NCBI GenBank assembly: GCA_015296085.1
Contig: DVDT01000087.1
Coordinates: 1 to 43,644 of the forward strand
DNA: 43,644 bases
Source: Trichormus sp. M33_DOE_039
GTDB taxonomy: Bacteria; Cyanobacteriota; Cyanobacteriia; Cyanobacteriales; Nostocaceae
Reading direction: 5' to 3'
This document shows positions 30,430 to 41,037 of this stretch, piece by piece (position 1 is the first letter of the stretch; each line of letters opens with the position of its first letter). The position numbers and the translations under genes are program-made. Under the pieces are notes generated by a model. The model worked only from the letters and a program-made list of their open reading frames with translations. It was not told where the DNA came from and made no database searches.

Positions 30430-33318
30430 ATGTTGACTAATAATCAGATGGGGCTGCCACAACCACCGATAGCTGCCGAACCGCAATTTGCTGCCTTGGG
30501 ACGCGTTTTGCAAAGTCTAAGGGAAGAAGATGATGTTGAGGTTCTGATTAAAATTACTAGTTCTTATATTCAACAGCAGTTTAATTACAATTTGATTTGG
30601 ATTGCTGTTTATGATCGCCTCAAACACACATTATCGGGTCAAGGTGGTATCACTCCTAGTGGTGATGATAGTTTTTTACGCAAACGGTTGATTCTCCGTC
30701 CTGGTGGCTTGTTAGAACAGGTAGTGATTCAACAGCGTCCAGTAGGAGTACCGGATATTCGCACGGAAACCAGACTGAGTGAATGGCAAGAAGTTGGCAC
30801 AAAACACAACGTCCGGGGAACAATTCTTTTTCCCATCCGTTATAAAGACACTTGTTTAGGTTTGCTGTTAATAGCATCGGAACGCTGGGGTTATTTGATC
30901 CCAGAGGATGCTAAAACCAGCGTGATGATTGTGTTAGGTGAATTGGGGTCAATACTGCATCAAAATGAAATTCGGTTACAACAAAAACAAACCAAACGTC
31001 CTGATGAGCCGTTATTAGAATTACTCGACAATCTACACAACTTCAATAATTTAGAAGAAAGACTCAAAGCAGTAGTAGAAGCCACTCATGAATTTATTTC
31101 ACCCAGTCGTACCAATGTTTATTGGTTTGATAGACCAGGACGCTACTTTTGGTGTCGGATCAGTAATCAACTGGTGAAAATGAATCGAGATACACAGAAT
31201 CAAAAAGCCGCAGCCGGAATGACTGTGCAGGAATTGAGTGATTTTTATTATGCTTTGTCAATCAATCAAATTGTCTGGATTGGTGATGCGCGCAGTTCCC
31301 TAAGCAGCCATTTTACAGCCAAGTTATTGCAACGCTGGCGAGTGCGATCGCTCTTAGCTGCTCCAATTATGTGGCAAAAAGACCTCTTAGGTTTCCTCGC
31401 TGTTGAAGATGTTGAACCACGCATTTGGTCAGAAGCTGAGAAAAATTTTGTCCAAGGTGCAGCGGGTTTAATCTCTTTGGTAGTGCCAACGGAAAAAATG
31501 GAAAGCACCATTCAACAAATTCAAGATGATTCGCAACTCACTAGCCAAGTAGCTCAAGCCATTTATACTCACCAAGACCTCAAAGAAACTCTACGTATTT
31601 GTGCTGCCAAAATCTTAAATCGGTTAACTGCTACCCGTTTTTTAGTTTTACAATACGACGCTGATCGTAATAACTATCAAGTCGTTTATCAAACACAACC
31701 CCATAATCGCCGACCTTTGACATTCGCCTTTAGTTTATTAACCGAAACTGATAGACAAATGTTAAAGTCGGCGAAAACAACTGTAGAAGTTGAGAATTTA
31801 GACGAAGATTTACGCTTTTTTAACTGGCGACCACCATTAATTGAAAATGGTGTGCGATCGCTGTTGGTGTGCAATTGTACTCAAGGTCATCGACCAGAAG
31901 CGATCCTCATGATTACCCACACTCAACATCGCACCTGGAGTACTCTTGAAAAAGAACTATTGTGGATTGTCAGTCAACAAATTGGCGTAGTTTTACGACA
32001 GTGGGGATTACTAACTAGCAGTGAGCAACAGCAAAAAATCGTCCAGAGTATTCAACAATGTCTCTGCATTTTAGAAGAAGTTCATAATGACAATACTGAG
32101 ATAGAAAAAAATTATCTAGAGACTACTACCCTTAAACAAATTGCATCGATTTTAGGTTGTCCTCTAGCTTTCATGTTGTCTTGGCCATTGGGTCAAGAAC
32201 AGGCGGAGATCATCCCTGGAGTTGTTGCTGATAGTCGTTTTAGTATTCGCACAGATACCCAAGTGTTTGTGCAGTCTGAAGCATTGATTCAGTGGGCATT
32301 GTCTAAAAATGGTTACTTAAACCTCAAAATTGATGATTTGCCACCGGAAACCAAAAAATGGTTAAATTGTCCGGGAATGAGCAAAGTCCTCATCATAGCC
32401 TTACGCACTGCTGCCACTCATCAACCCACAGGCGTAGTTGTATTAGCAGATCATGCAGAACGCTACTGGCCCCAACAAACTCTCAATGCCATAGAAACCT
32501 TGATTGAGCAGTTAGCTTGGTTACGTCGTCAACAGCAAATTAGTAAAATTCTAGAATCTACAACTCAAGAATTACGTCAACTGAATTGGTATAAACATCG
32601 GCGTTTAGAAGAAGTCCACAGAACAACAGGACTACTACTTAATCAAATTCAGGATTTGGGTGTTCCCACTAATGAACTAACTAAGACACGCTATCAATTA
32701 TTGTGGCGACAGTTAGATCATACGAATACAGCGATCACCGGATTATTAAAACAAGAGCAATGGCACTTGAACATAAGTGGAGAAACAATGCCTATAGCCA
32801 GCTTGTTAAAGCGATCGCTCGAACGTATAGACAATTTACTCCAAAACCAAAAATTGTGGATTGGGGTTCATGGTTTGGGATCAAATACTTCTGAACCAGA
32901 GCCTAACAATGGTTCTGCTTTAGTCAAAAGTGCCGTAGCCATCTATCCAGCCGCAATGGTGATCACTGGCGATTTGATGAAATTTGAATTAATCCTAAAT
33001 GAATTATTAGTGGCTGCTTGTCAACGTTCTCCTCATGGCAGCAGAATTGATATTTGGTGTCGTCGCTTGGATGAGCAATTTGTAGAAGTATCCATTACAG
33101 ACAATGGGATCATTGCACCAGAATTGTTAACAGAATTAGAGCAGAAAACGCGTAAAGATGTCCTAACTTCCAGCTATCTAGATCAACTCCCTGGTTTACA
33201 CCTAATGATTTGTCAACAGCTAATGCAGCAACTAGGCGGAGAGTTAAATCTCTACCAATTACCAGATCATCGAGTAGTTAGCCGCTTACTCTTGCCATTA
33301 GCCAATAAAAATTCTTAA
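30430..33318 (+). CDS. Multi-GAF sensor protein with degenerate histidine-kinase-like ATPase end
   Basis: This is a cytosolic protein of 962 aa. About four GAF domains occur in tandem, near 25-175, 205-355, 375-525 and 550-700, marked by LGLLLIASERW, LGFLAVEDVEPRIWSEAEKNFV, AILMITHTQHRTWSTLEKELL and GVVVLADHAERYWPQQTL. Next comes a helical linker with the usual place of the phospho-acceptor helix (YKHRRLEEVHRTTGLLLNQI), but without an HE-type H-box. An ATPase-like C-terminus (about 835-960) keeps ELILNELLVAACQRSP and SITDNGI but lacks the GxGLG lid. It is probably a ligand or redox sensor without autokinase activity. The hybrid kinase starts 92 bp downstream on the same strand and may be its partner. 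Confidence 0.85.
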   Translation: MLTNNQMGLPQPPIAAEPQFAALGRVLQSLREEDDVEVLIKITSSYIQQQFNYNLIWIAVYDRLKHTLSGQGGITPSGDDSFLRKRLILRPGGLLEQVVIQQRPVGVPDIRTETRLSEWQEVGTKHNVRGTILFPIRYKDTCLGLLLIASERWGYLIPEDAKTSVMIVLGELGSILHQNEIRLQQKQTKRPDEPLLELLDNLHNFNNLEERLKAVVEATHEFISPSRTNVYWFDRPGRYFWCRISNQLVKMNRDTQNQKAAAGMTVQELSDFYYALSINQIVWIGDARSSLSSHFTAKLLQRWRVRSLLAAPIMWQKDLLGFLAVEDVEPRIWSEAEKNFVQGAAGLISLVVPTEKMESTIQQIQDDSQLTSQVAQAIYTHQDLKETLRICAAKILNRLTATRFLVLQYDADRNNYQVVYQTQPHNRRPLTFAFSLLTETDRQMLKSAKTTVEVENLDEDLRFFNWRPPLIENGVRSLLVCNCTQGHRPEAILMITHTQHRTWSTLEKELLWIVSQQIGVVLRQWGLLTSSEQQQKIVQSIQQCLCILEEVHNDNTEIEKNYLETTTLKQIASILGCPLAFMLSWPLGQEQAEIIPGVVADSRFSIRTDTQVFVQSEALIQWALSKNGYLNLKIDDLPPETKKWLNCPGMSKVLIIALRTAATHQPTGVVVLADHAERYWPQQTLNAIETLIEQLAWLRRQQQISKILESTTQELRQLNWYKHRRLEEVHRTTGLLLNQIQDLGVPTNELTKTRYQLLWRQLDHTNTAITGLLKQEQWHLNISGETMPIASLLKRSLERIDNLLQNQKLWIGVHGLGSNTSEPEPNNGSALVKSAVAIYPAAMVITGDLMKFELILNELLVAACQRSPHGSRIDIWCRRLDEQFVEVSITDNGIIAPELLTELEQKTRKDVLTSSYLDQLPGLHLMICQQLMQQLGGELNLYQLPDHRVVSRLLLPLANKNS

Positions 33319-33410
33319 CAATTTCTGGGAATACTAACCTTATGTAAACGTACTTTGTGCGGCTTTTCTTCGAGAAGCCAAAACCAACTCACACCATAAG
33401 GTTTGTACTA

Positions 33411-36400
33411 ATGGCTACTGAGACTCATACCCCAATCATTCCCGGATATAAAATTAGTTCTCAATTGTATGCAGGCTCTAGAACCAAAGTATATCGAGCT
33501 ATCCGCCAGCCAGATCAACTGCCAGTAGTCATCAAACTTCTCACATCGGAATACCCCAGTTTCCACGAATTATTGCAATTTCGCAACCAATATACAATTA
33601 GCAAAAATCTTCATCTTCCAGGTATTATTCATCCTTTAGGATTAGAAACCTACGGTCATGGTTATATATTGGTGATGGCGGATACGGGGGGAATCGCGCT
33701 ACGCGAATACATCAAAGCCACTACCCTTTCCCTCTCCGAATTTTTAGTGATCGCCATTCAATTAAGTAATATTCTCCATGATTTACATCAACATCGTGTC
33801 ATTCACAAAGACATTAAGCCTGCGAATATCCTCATTCATCCCCACACCAAGCAGGTGCAACTAATTGACTTTAGTATCGCTTCCCTGTTACCCAAACAAA
33901 CCCAAGAAATCAAAAGTCCGAATGTCTTAGAAGGCACACTTGCCTATATTTCCCCGGAACAAACCGGGAGGATGAATCGTGGGATAGATTACCGCAGTGA
34001 TTTTTATTCTTTAGGTGTGACTTTCTATGAATTATTGACTGGAACTTTACCATTTATCTGTGATGACCCGATGGAGTTGCTGCATTGTCATATGGCAAGA
34101 ACTCTGATTAAATTTGGCAACATAGCAGAGATACCGCAGGTGATAGCGGATATTGTGATGAAGTTGATGGCGAAAAACGCCGAAGATAGATATCAGAATG
34201 CTTTGGGATTAAAGCATGATTTAGATATTTGTTTTGAGCAGTTAAAACATATTGGCAAAGTCGAATATTTTGAAATTGGTAAGCGGGATGTTTGCGATCG
34301 CTTTCTCATACCCGAAAAACTCTATGGACGGGAAGCAGAAGTTACTAGCTTATTACAAGCTTTTGAGCGCGTCGCCAACGGTACATCTGAGATGATGCTC
34401 GTTGCGGGTTTTTCCGGGATTGGTAAAACCGCTGTCGTCAACGAAGTTCACAAGCCCATTACCCGTCAGCAAGGGTATTTCATCAAAGGTAAGTTCGACC
34501 AGTTCAATCGTAATATTCCCTTATTAGCTTTTGTACAAGCTTTGCGGGATTTGATCGGACAGTTATTATCCGAATCAGATACCCAACTCAAGCAGTGGCG
34601 AAGTAACATTCTTTTGGCTTTGGGCGACAATGGACAAGTTCTTATCGAAGTGATGCCAGAACTTGAAAGGCTGATTGGCAAACAACCTCCTGCGCCAGAA
34701 CTTTCAGGAACAGCAGCCCAGAATCGATTTAATTTATTGTTCCAAAAATTTATTGCGGTCTTTACCACACCAGAACATCCATTAGTGATGTTTCTGGATG
34801 ACTTGCAATGGGCAGATTCAGCTTCACTGCAATTAATGAAACTGCTGATGGCAGATAAGAATTATCTGTTATTGTTGGGGGCTTACCGCGATAATGAGGT
34901 TTCGCCTACACACCCTTTAATTTTGACTGTTGAGGAACTCCAGCAAGTTGGCAAAACAGTCAATACAATTACCCTGGCATCGCTGAAGTTGAGCGACGCA
35001 AATCAATTAGTAGCAGATACACTGCATTGTACAACTGAGCGATCGCTTCCCCTCACAGAATTAATTGTGCGTAAGACACAAGGTAATCCTTTTTTTATCA
35101 CGCAATTTCTCAAAGCATTACATGAAGATGGCGAAATTACATTTAATCGTGATCAGGGCTATTGGGAATGTGATATTGCTCAAATCAACGCGCTATCTCT
35201 CACCGATGATGTGGTGGAATTTATGGCGCAGCAATTGCAAAAGTTGCCTAGTGAAACGCAACAAGTACTCAAATTGGCAGCTTGTATTGGTAATCAGTTT
35301 GATTTAGCCACCTTAGCGATCATTTCTGAACAATCACAGGCGGAAGCGGCTGTAGCCTTATGGAAAGCTCTACAGGAAGGTTTAATTCTGCCTCAAAGTG
35401 AAGTTTATAAATTTTATCTGAGCCATGAGCAAGCAAATACAAATACTAATAACATTGAGAATTTAACCTATCGGTTTCTGCACGATCGCGTCCAACAAGC
35501 AGCTTATTCTTTAATTCCCGATCGCCAAAAACAAGCTACTCACCTCAAGATTGGCAAATTACTCTTCAGCAATACACTAGAACAAGATTTAGAAAACCGC
35601 ATTTTTGATATTGTGAATCAGTTAAATATAGGCATTGAACTGATTGACGAGCCATCCTCAAGAGAGCAATTAGCTCAATTAAACTTGCGGGCTGGACATA
35701 AAGCCAAAGTTGCTACAGCCTATGCTGCTGCTGTTAGTTACTTAAATACAGGGTTAATGCTTCTAACAGCAAATAGTTGGCAAAGTCAGTATGAGCTTAC
35801 CCTAAAATTGTATGAATCTTTAGCGGAGTCAGAATATTTAAATACTAATTTTGAAAATTCTAAAAATTTAATTGCCCAAACACTTCTGTCAGCTCGTAAC
35901 TCATTAGATAAAATCAAAGTTTATGAAATCCAAATTCAATCATACACAGCTCAAAACAAACTAATAGAAGCCATAGATATAGGTAGAGAAGCTCTTGAGT
36001 TACTTGGTATAGATTTTCCTCAAGACTCTGATTTTGAGACAATGATCGCCCAACATCAACAACTCAAAACTATTTTAGGCGATCGCCCAATAGAAACCCT
36101 GGCTAATTTACCAACTCTCCAAGACCCACATCAATCCGCCGCGATGCGAATCCTTGTCGGTTTATTTGCATCTGTATATTTAGCCAAACCTCAGTTGTTA
36201 CCTTTAAAGATATTCACAATGGTGAAAATCTGTATTCAACGGGGTAACTCTCCTCAAGCGGCAATTGCCTATAGTTTCTATGGATTATTCTTATGTGCTA
36301 CTGGAGAAATCGAGCGTGGCTATCAATTTGGTCAATTAGCAACTATTATTTTAGAGCGATTGCAAGCCAAAGAATTAACTAGTAAAGTTAATCTCACGTT

Positions 36401-39400
36401 TGCTTTATTTATTAAACATTGGCAAGATTCTCTGCGTTCTACACTACCTGTATTTTTATCTGGTTTGACCAGTGGGCTAGAACATGGCGATTTAGAATAT
36501 GTCGGTTATTGTGCTAACTGCTATTGCCAATTTTTATTTTGGACAGGAGAAAATCTCGAAATTGCCGAAGCTGAAGCCGATAAATACTGCCATCTTATCG
36601 AAGATATTAAGCAGGAAGCTTCTCTCATTTGGGCAAATACATGGCGACAAACAGTCATGAATCTCCGTGGCAAAGCTGAAAATCCCATGATGCTCATTGG
36701 TTCTAGCTTCAATGAAACTCTGACTCTGCCCTCTTTAATTCAAAGTCGCAATGTAAATGGAATTTGCTACGTTTATCTAGCAAAACTTTTACTCTCTTAT
36801 TCATTTGGTGATGTTCAAAACGCAAAAGAATATGCCAATAAATTTGAAGAATATGAACAAGGCGCAGCAGGATTATTGATTATTCCGTTGAAGAATTTTT
36901 ATCAATCCCTGAGTCTGTTGTCATCCTCTTTAGGTAAAGATATAGCACCAACAACTGCGGATTTGGAGAAGATTGTAGACAATCAAAAGTCTATGAAGAC
37001 ATGGGCAGATCATGCTCCCATGAACTACTTACACAAATTTCAACTAGTAGAAGCTGAAACCTATCGGGTATTAGGAAAATACTATGAAGCTGGGGATTAT
37101 TATGATCGCGCGATCGCTCTGGCTCAAGCCAACGGCTACCTCCAAGAAGCAGCCCTCGCTAATGAACTCGCTGCTAAGTTTTACCTAACTTGGGGTAAAG
37201 ACAAAATTGCCGCCGTTTATATGCAGGAAGCTTACTACTGCTATGCTCATTGGGGTGCAGAAGCTAAAACTGATGAGCTAGCAAGCCATTATGCTGATTT
37301 ATTGCGCCCTATTTTTCAGCAGACAACACCAATTCTCAACCCATTAGAAACCCTGGCTGCTATAACGACTTCCCCTGTTTCCATTCATACCGCTACAACC
37401 GCCACCCCCTCTTCTAGTACAAGTCTCAATATCGCTCTAGATTTTGCCGCCATTCTCAAAGCTTCTCAAAGTCTATCCAGCACAATTCAACTAGATGAAC
37501 TGCTGCATCAACTAACTCAGATTATTCTGCAAAACTCTGGGGGCGATCGCTGTGCCTTAATCCTGCCCAATAGTGATAATCACTGGCTACTACAAGCTAT
37601 TGCCACAACTGAAATCACAGAACTTTGTGCTGAACCTCTAGATAACAATCCTAACTTACCAGTCAAGCTCATACAGTATGTGAAAAATACCCAAACAGTG
37701 GTGGTAATTGATGATCTCAAAACTGATCTGCCTGTAATTGGTGAATATTTAACCCAACACCAACCAAAAAGCGTTTTGTGCTTGCCAATTCTGAATCAGG
37801 GAAATTTGATTGGGATTTTGTATTTAAAGAATCAGTCTACTAGTGGTGTGTTTACAAGCGATCGCGTCCTCATTCTGAATTTCCTGTGTACCCAAGCTGC
37901 CATTGCTCTGGAAAATGCCCGTTTATATCAAAAATCTCAAAGTTATGCCCAACAGTTAGAACAATCACTGCAAATATTACAAGCAACTCAAAAGCAGTTG
38001 CTCCAAGATGAACAAACATTGCAAAAACAAGCTTTAGCATTGCTTCAGCTTTCCCAAAGCCAAGCGATCAATCAAGGGCAATTGAGTGAAGCATTTCCAG
38101 AACTGACGCAAGTAACGGCTGAAACTTTACAAGTAGAGCGAGTCAGTGTTTGGCTATTTGATGAACATCAAACCAAAATTCAATGTATGGATTTATTCCA
38201 ACGTTCTTGTCAAGAGCATTCGCAAGGGTTGGAAATTCAGGTGGCAGATTATCCGGTCTATTTCTTAGCGGTGAAGTCACAACCAATTATCGCTGCGGAT
38301 GATGCTTGGAATGATCCCCGCACCTGCGAATTTAGTAACGGTTATTTAGATTTACTAAATATTTCATCCATGCTTGACTCCAGCTTCCAAGTCAATGGAA
38401 TTATGGGAGGAGTCATTTGTTGTGAACAGGTTGGTAAAAAACATAGTTGGACTCCAGCCGAACAGAATTTTATCCGTTCAGTAGCCAATTTAATTGCCCT
38501 AGCGTTGGAATCTAATCAACGACGACATAAAGCCAAACAACTTAATCAAGCACTTTTAGATTTAAAGCAATCTCAACTACAAATAGTTCAAAATGAGAAG
38601 ATGGCATCTCTGGGTAACTTAGTTGCAGGTGTAGCCCACGAAGTCAATAACCCCATCGGCTTTCTCAATGGCAGTATTCGCAACGCCCATGACTACGTAA
38701 AAGATCTACTAGGACATCTGGAACTGTATCAACAACAATATCCCCAACCAGCAGCACTGATTGAAGACAACGCCCAAAATATAGATTTGGAATTTTTGAT
38801 TGCAGATTTACCGAAACTACTTGATGCCATGAGGGGAGCAACTGACCGCATCAAATCGATTAGTACCAGTCTGCGTACTTTCTCCCGTGCTGACACCGAC
38901 TACAAAGTCATGGCTAACTTACATGAAGGAATTGATAGTACCCTGTTAATTTTAAAATACCGTCTCAAAGCCGACGAACACCGTCCTGCGATCATAGTAG
39001 AACAAGAATATGGCGATATACCACCCATTGAATGTTTTCCTGGGCAATTGAACCAAGTATTCATGAACATCTTAGCTAATGCCATTGATATGTTTGATGA
39101 TATGGCACAAAAGCGCGAATTTGCCGAATTACAAACTCATCCCCAGCAAATTACTATCCGCACACAAGCTATCGCCAACCAAGTTTATATTCATATTCGA
39201 GATAATGGTGAAGGCATGAGTGCAGATGTAAAAAACCGCATCTTTGACCATTTATTTACTACTAAGGGTGTCGGTAAAGGTACGGGATTAGGACTGGCGA
39301 TCGCTCGTCAAATTGTGGAAGAAAAACACAGTGGGACAATCGAAGTCAATTCTATTTTGGGAGAGGGAACAGAATTCGTAATTTCCATTCCGGTTACAGC

Positions 39401-39404
39401 TTAA
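33411..39404 (+). CDS. Hybrid Ser/Thr kinase - AAA ATPase - GAF - histidine kinase (HstK-type)
   Basis: This is a giant multidomain sensor of 1997 aa. Kinase domain 10-265: IIPGYKISSQLYAGSRTKVYRA and VVIKLL, with catalytic D134 in HKDIKPANI and DFS replacing DFG. ATPase about 310-580: Walker A GFSGIGKTAVV (K339), Walker B LVMFLDDLQWADS. A long helical TPR-like region follows (about 600-1300). A first GAF (about 1360-1500) precedes a coiled coil, and a second GAF lies at about 1560-1690. The histidine-kinase core has H1743 (GVAHEVNNP), NILANAIDMFDD, DNGEGMS and [10 protein letters not shown]. This order is that of the HstK family of heterocystous cyanobacteria. The GTG at 33357 would add 18 residues, but the ATG at 33411 begins exactly where relatives do. 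It is probably co-transcribed with the GAF sensor. Confidence 0.92.
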   Translation: MATETHTPIIPGYKISSQLYAGSRTKVYRAIRQPDQLPVVIKLLTSEYPSFHELLQFRNQYTISKNLHLPGIIHPLGLETYGHGYILVMADTGGIALREYIKATTLSLSEFLVIAIQLSNILHDLHQHRVIHKDIKPANILIHPHTKQVQLIDFSIASLLPKQTQEIKSPNVLEGTLAYISPEQTGRMNRGIDYRSDFYSLGVTFYELLTGTLPFICDDPMELLHCHMARTLIKFGNIAEIPQVIADIVMKLMAKNAEDRYQNALGLKHDLDICFEQLKHIGKVEYFEIGKRDVCDRFLIPEKLYGREAEVTSLLQAFERVANGTSEMMLVAGFSGIGKTAVVNEVHKPITRQQGYFIKGKFDQFNRNIPLLAFVQALRDLIGQLLSESDTQLKQWRSNILLALGDNGQVLIEVMPELERLIGKQPPAPELSGTAAQNRFNLLFQKFIAVFTTPEHPLVMFLDDLQWADSASLQLMKLLMADKNYLLLLGAYRDNEVSPTHPLILTVEELQQVGKTVNTITLASLKLSDANQLVADTLHCTTERSLPLTELIVRKTQGNPFFITQFLKALHEDGEITFNRDQGYWECDIAQINALSLTDDVVEFMAQQLQKLPSETQQVLKLAACIGNQFDLATLAIISEQSQAEAAVALWKALQEGLILPQSEVYKFYLSHEQANTNTNNIENLTYRFLHDRVQQAAYSLIPDRQKQATHLKIGKLLFSNTLEQDLENRIFDIVNQLNIGIELIDEPSSREQLAQLNLRAGHKAKVATAYAAAVSYLNTGLMLLTANSWQSQYELTLKLYESLAESEYLNTNFENSKNLIAQTLLSARNSLDKIKVYEIQIQSYTAQNKLIEAIDIGREALELLGIDFPQDSDFETMIAQHQQLKTILGDRPIETLANLPTLQDPHQSAAMRILVGLFASVYLAKPQLLPLKIFTMVKICIQRGNSPQAAIAYSFYGLFLCATGEIERGYQFGQLATIILERLQAKELTSKVNLTFALFIKHWQDSLRSTLPVFLSGLTSGLEHGDLEYVGYCANCYCQFLFWTGENLEIAEAEADKYCHLIEDIKQEASLIWANTWRQTVMNLRGKAENPMMLIGSSFNETLTLPSLIQSRNVNGICYVYLAKLLLSYSFGDVQNAKEYANKFEEYEQGAAGLLIIPLKNFYQSLSLLSSSLGKDIAPTTADLEKIVDNQKSMKTWADHAPMNYLHKFQLVEAETYRVLGKYYEAGDYYDRAIALAQANGYLQEAALANELAAKFYLTWGKDKIAAVYMQEAYYCYAHWGAEAKTDELASHYADLLRPIFQQTTPILNPLETLAAITTSPVSIHTATTATPSSSTSLNIALDFAAILKASQSLSSTIQLDELLHQLTQIILQNSGGDRCALILPNSDNHWLLQAIATTEITELCAEPLDNNPNLPVKLIQYVKNTQTVVVIDDLKTDLPVIGEYLTQHQPKSVLCLPILNQGNLIGILYLKNQSTSGVFTSDRVLILNFLCTQAAIALENARLYQKSQSYAQQLEQSLQILQATQKQLLQDEQTLQKQALALLQLSQSQAINQGQLSEAFPELTQVTAETLQVERVSVWLFDEHQTKIQCMDLFQRSCQEHSQGLEIQVADYPVYFLAVKSQPIIAADDAWNDPRTCEFSNGYLDLLNISSMLDSSFQVNGIMGGVICCEQVGKKHSWTPAEQNFIRSVANLIALALESNQRRHKAKQLNQALLDLKQSQLQIVQNEKMASLGNLVAGVAHEVNNPIGFLNGSIRNAHDYVKDLLGHLELYQQQYPQPAALIEDNAQNIDLEFLIADLPKLLDAMRGATDRIKSISTSLRTFSRADTDYKVMANLHEGIDSTLLILKYRLKADEHRPAIIVEQEYGDIPPIECFPGQLNQVFMNILANAIDMFDDMAQKREFAELQTHPQQITIRTQAIANQVYIHIRDNGEGMSADVKNRIFDHLFTTKGVGKGTGLGLAIARQIVEEKHSGTIEVNSILGEGTEFVISIPVTA

Positions 39405-39511
39405 TTTGGCAAGCTGGAGTCAGTGAACAAAAAAATTACGCCCATTCTAAAAATGCTGGCAACACGCCAATAATTCAGTAGAGGAGCAAAGCTTTGCCCA
39501 CTATGGAATTA

Positions 39512-40876
39512 TTATCCAAATTTATCGACCAAACACGCAGCAATTCTTTGTGCTGCACCTGGTTGACCCATTCTTTGTCTACCATTCTCAGCAATAATAT
39601 GTAGCCGATCAGGATGAGTGAACAACAATCGCACTTGGTCAGGGACTTGTGCTGGCTCTGACACTAAAATTAGAGATAAGCCTAACAGTCGGCTTTGGGC
39701 TTCTGCAAAACCAGGGTTATATTGTGGCCCCTCCCCAGGAATAGCAATCGCTGGTTTCCCCAAACCGATAAACTGTTCTGTAGCTGTCCCTGCCATTGCG
39801 ATCGCCACATCTCCCCAATGCAAACATTCGTTGTATGCTTGTTGTGTCAAGAGGAAATAGACGTTTCTTTGCTGGAAAATAAGAGCCTGATCATCAGGTA
39901 AAGGTAGGGGTAATTCTGTAGAAGTTTGCCAACCTTGAGATTGTAACGTTTGGGCGATAATTTTTATATCTAGATTGGGAGCGATCGCACCCAGAAATAC
40001 CACATTACCAGAATTTGGTACAAATGAGTCTTGCTCTCGAAAACTCCCCATTAATGCAGACACCGCCACCATAATTATTTCCCAATTTTTATAGGCTTCT
40101 GGCGCACGCGAGCCAGGGAGGAGAGTAATGATCAACGGTCTGGTAATTTCTTGTTGTTGACTATTAATACTATAAAGTTGTTGGGTATTAAATCTTGGTT
40201 CTAGTCCATCCATCATCGGATTTCCGAAATTAAACGCGGCAATTGGCCACTGATTTAAGATTTGCGTTGTCAACCCATCCCTAGGAAACACTGCCCGACA
40301 ACGGCGGCGACTCATTAACCACCTTTCCCAAGGATGGTATATTGAACCAGAAAAATTTTCCCAACGAGCTGCCCTTGATTTCCTAGGGAGAATTCCCACT
40401 TCATCCCGCACATAATATTCCGACTTCGCAGTTCCCACAAAGGCATAGTTAGCACCGCTAATACAAGCAAACAATAGCGGCACAATATCCCCCACCGCCA
40501 AAATAGCGTTCTTGTTGCCTAATTTTTTTTGGGAACGTACCCAACGCCGCATCGCTTGAATTTGGCTCCAAGTCAGTTGTAATAAACCACCACGTACATC
40601 CCGCGCCAATTGTCGCCCATCCATATATACAAAACCGCCAGAAGGCATTGCGCGGACTGCACCAATTAGCGGAATATCTAACTGTTGATAAGCACGTCCT
40701 TCACCCACCAAAGGCAAAGCAAAGATATCTGGTGGATACGATTGTTGCAATAATGCCTGCAAAATGCGGACAGCAATTACATCTTCCCCATGACCATTAC
40801 TTAAGACTAATAACTGCCATCGAGAAGTTGCAGTTGGTGAATTAGAGGATAAAGATAGGCGGGATACATCACTCAT
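39512..40876 (-). CDS. Lipid-A-disaccharide-synthase-related protein (LpxB-like)
   Basis: This GT-B type protein has 454 aa from the ATG at 40876. The N-terminal half has LLVLSNGHGEDVIAVRILQAL, ALPLVGEGRAYQQLDIPLIG, LAVGDIVPLLFA and YAFVGTAKSEYYV. The C-terminal half has LLPGSRAPEAYKNWEIIM and AIAMAGTATEQFIGLGKPAIAIPGEGP, which resemble the UDP-sugar site of LpxB/MurG-like enzymes. It matches the LpxB-related family of cyanobacteria and plants rather than true LpxB, and the natural substrate is not established. The TTG at 40885 is a poorer start. It diverges from the Omp85 gene, both being envelope functions. Confidence 0.85.
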   Translation of the reverse strand: MSDVSRLSLSSNSPTATSRWQLLVLSNGHGEDVIAVRILQALLQQSYPPDIFALPLVGEGRAYQQLDIPLIGAVRAMPSGGFVYMDGRQLARDVRGGLLQLTWSQIQAMRRWVRSQKKLGNKNAILAVGDIVPLLFACISGANYAFVGTAKSEYYVRDEVGILPRKSRAARWENFSGSIYHPWERWLMSRRRCRAVFPRDGLTTQILNQWPIAAFNFGNPMMDGLEPRFNTQQLYSINSQQQEITRPLIITLLPGSRAPEAYKNWEIIMVAVSALMGSFREQDSFVPNSGNVVFLGAIAPNLDIKIIAQTLQSQGWQTSTELPLPLPDDQALIFQQRNVYFLLTQQAYNECLHWGDVAIAMAGTATEQFIGLGKPAIAIPGEGPQYNPGFAEAQSRLLGLSLILVSEPAQVPDQVRLLFTHPDRLHIIAENGRQRMGQPGAAQRIAACLVDKFG

Positions 40877-41037
40877 GAGAAACAAAATAACAAAATTAAC
40901 GGTCTGTTTAGGTAATTGTAATTTTTAATTCTTGATGCCCTATTGCGGCAGCCATAACACCGTGTGAATGATCACACAGTCATGGGATATACATTTTTCC
41001 CATGCACCATTCCCTATGCCCTATTTCCGTAATAATT

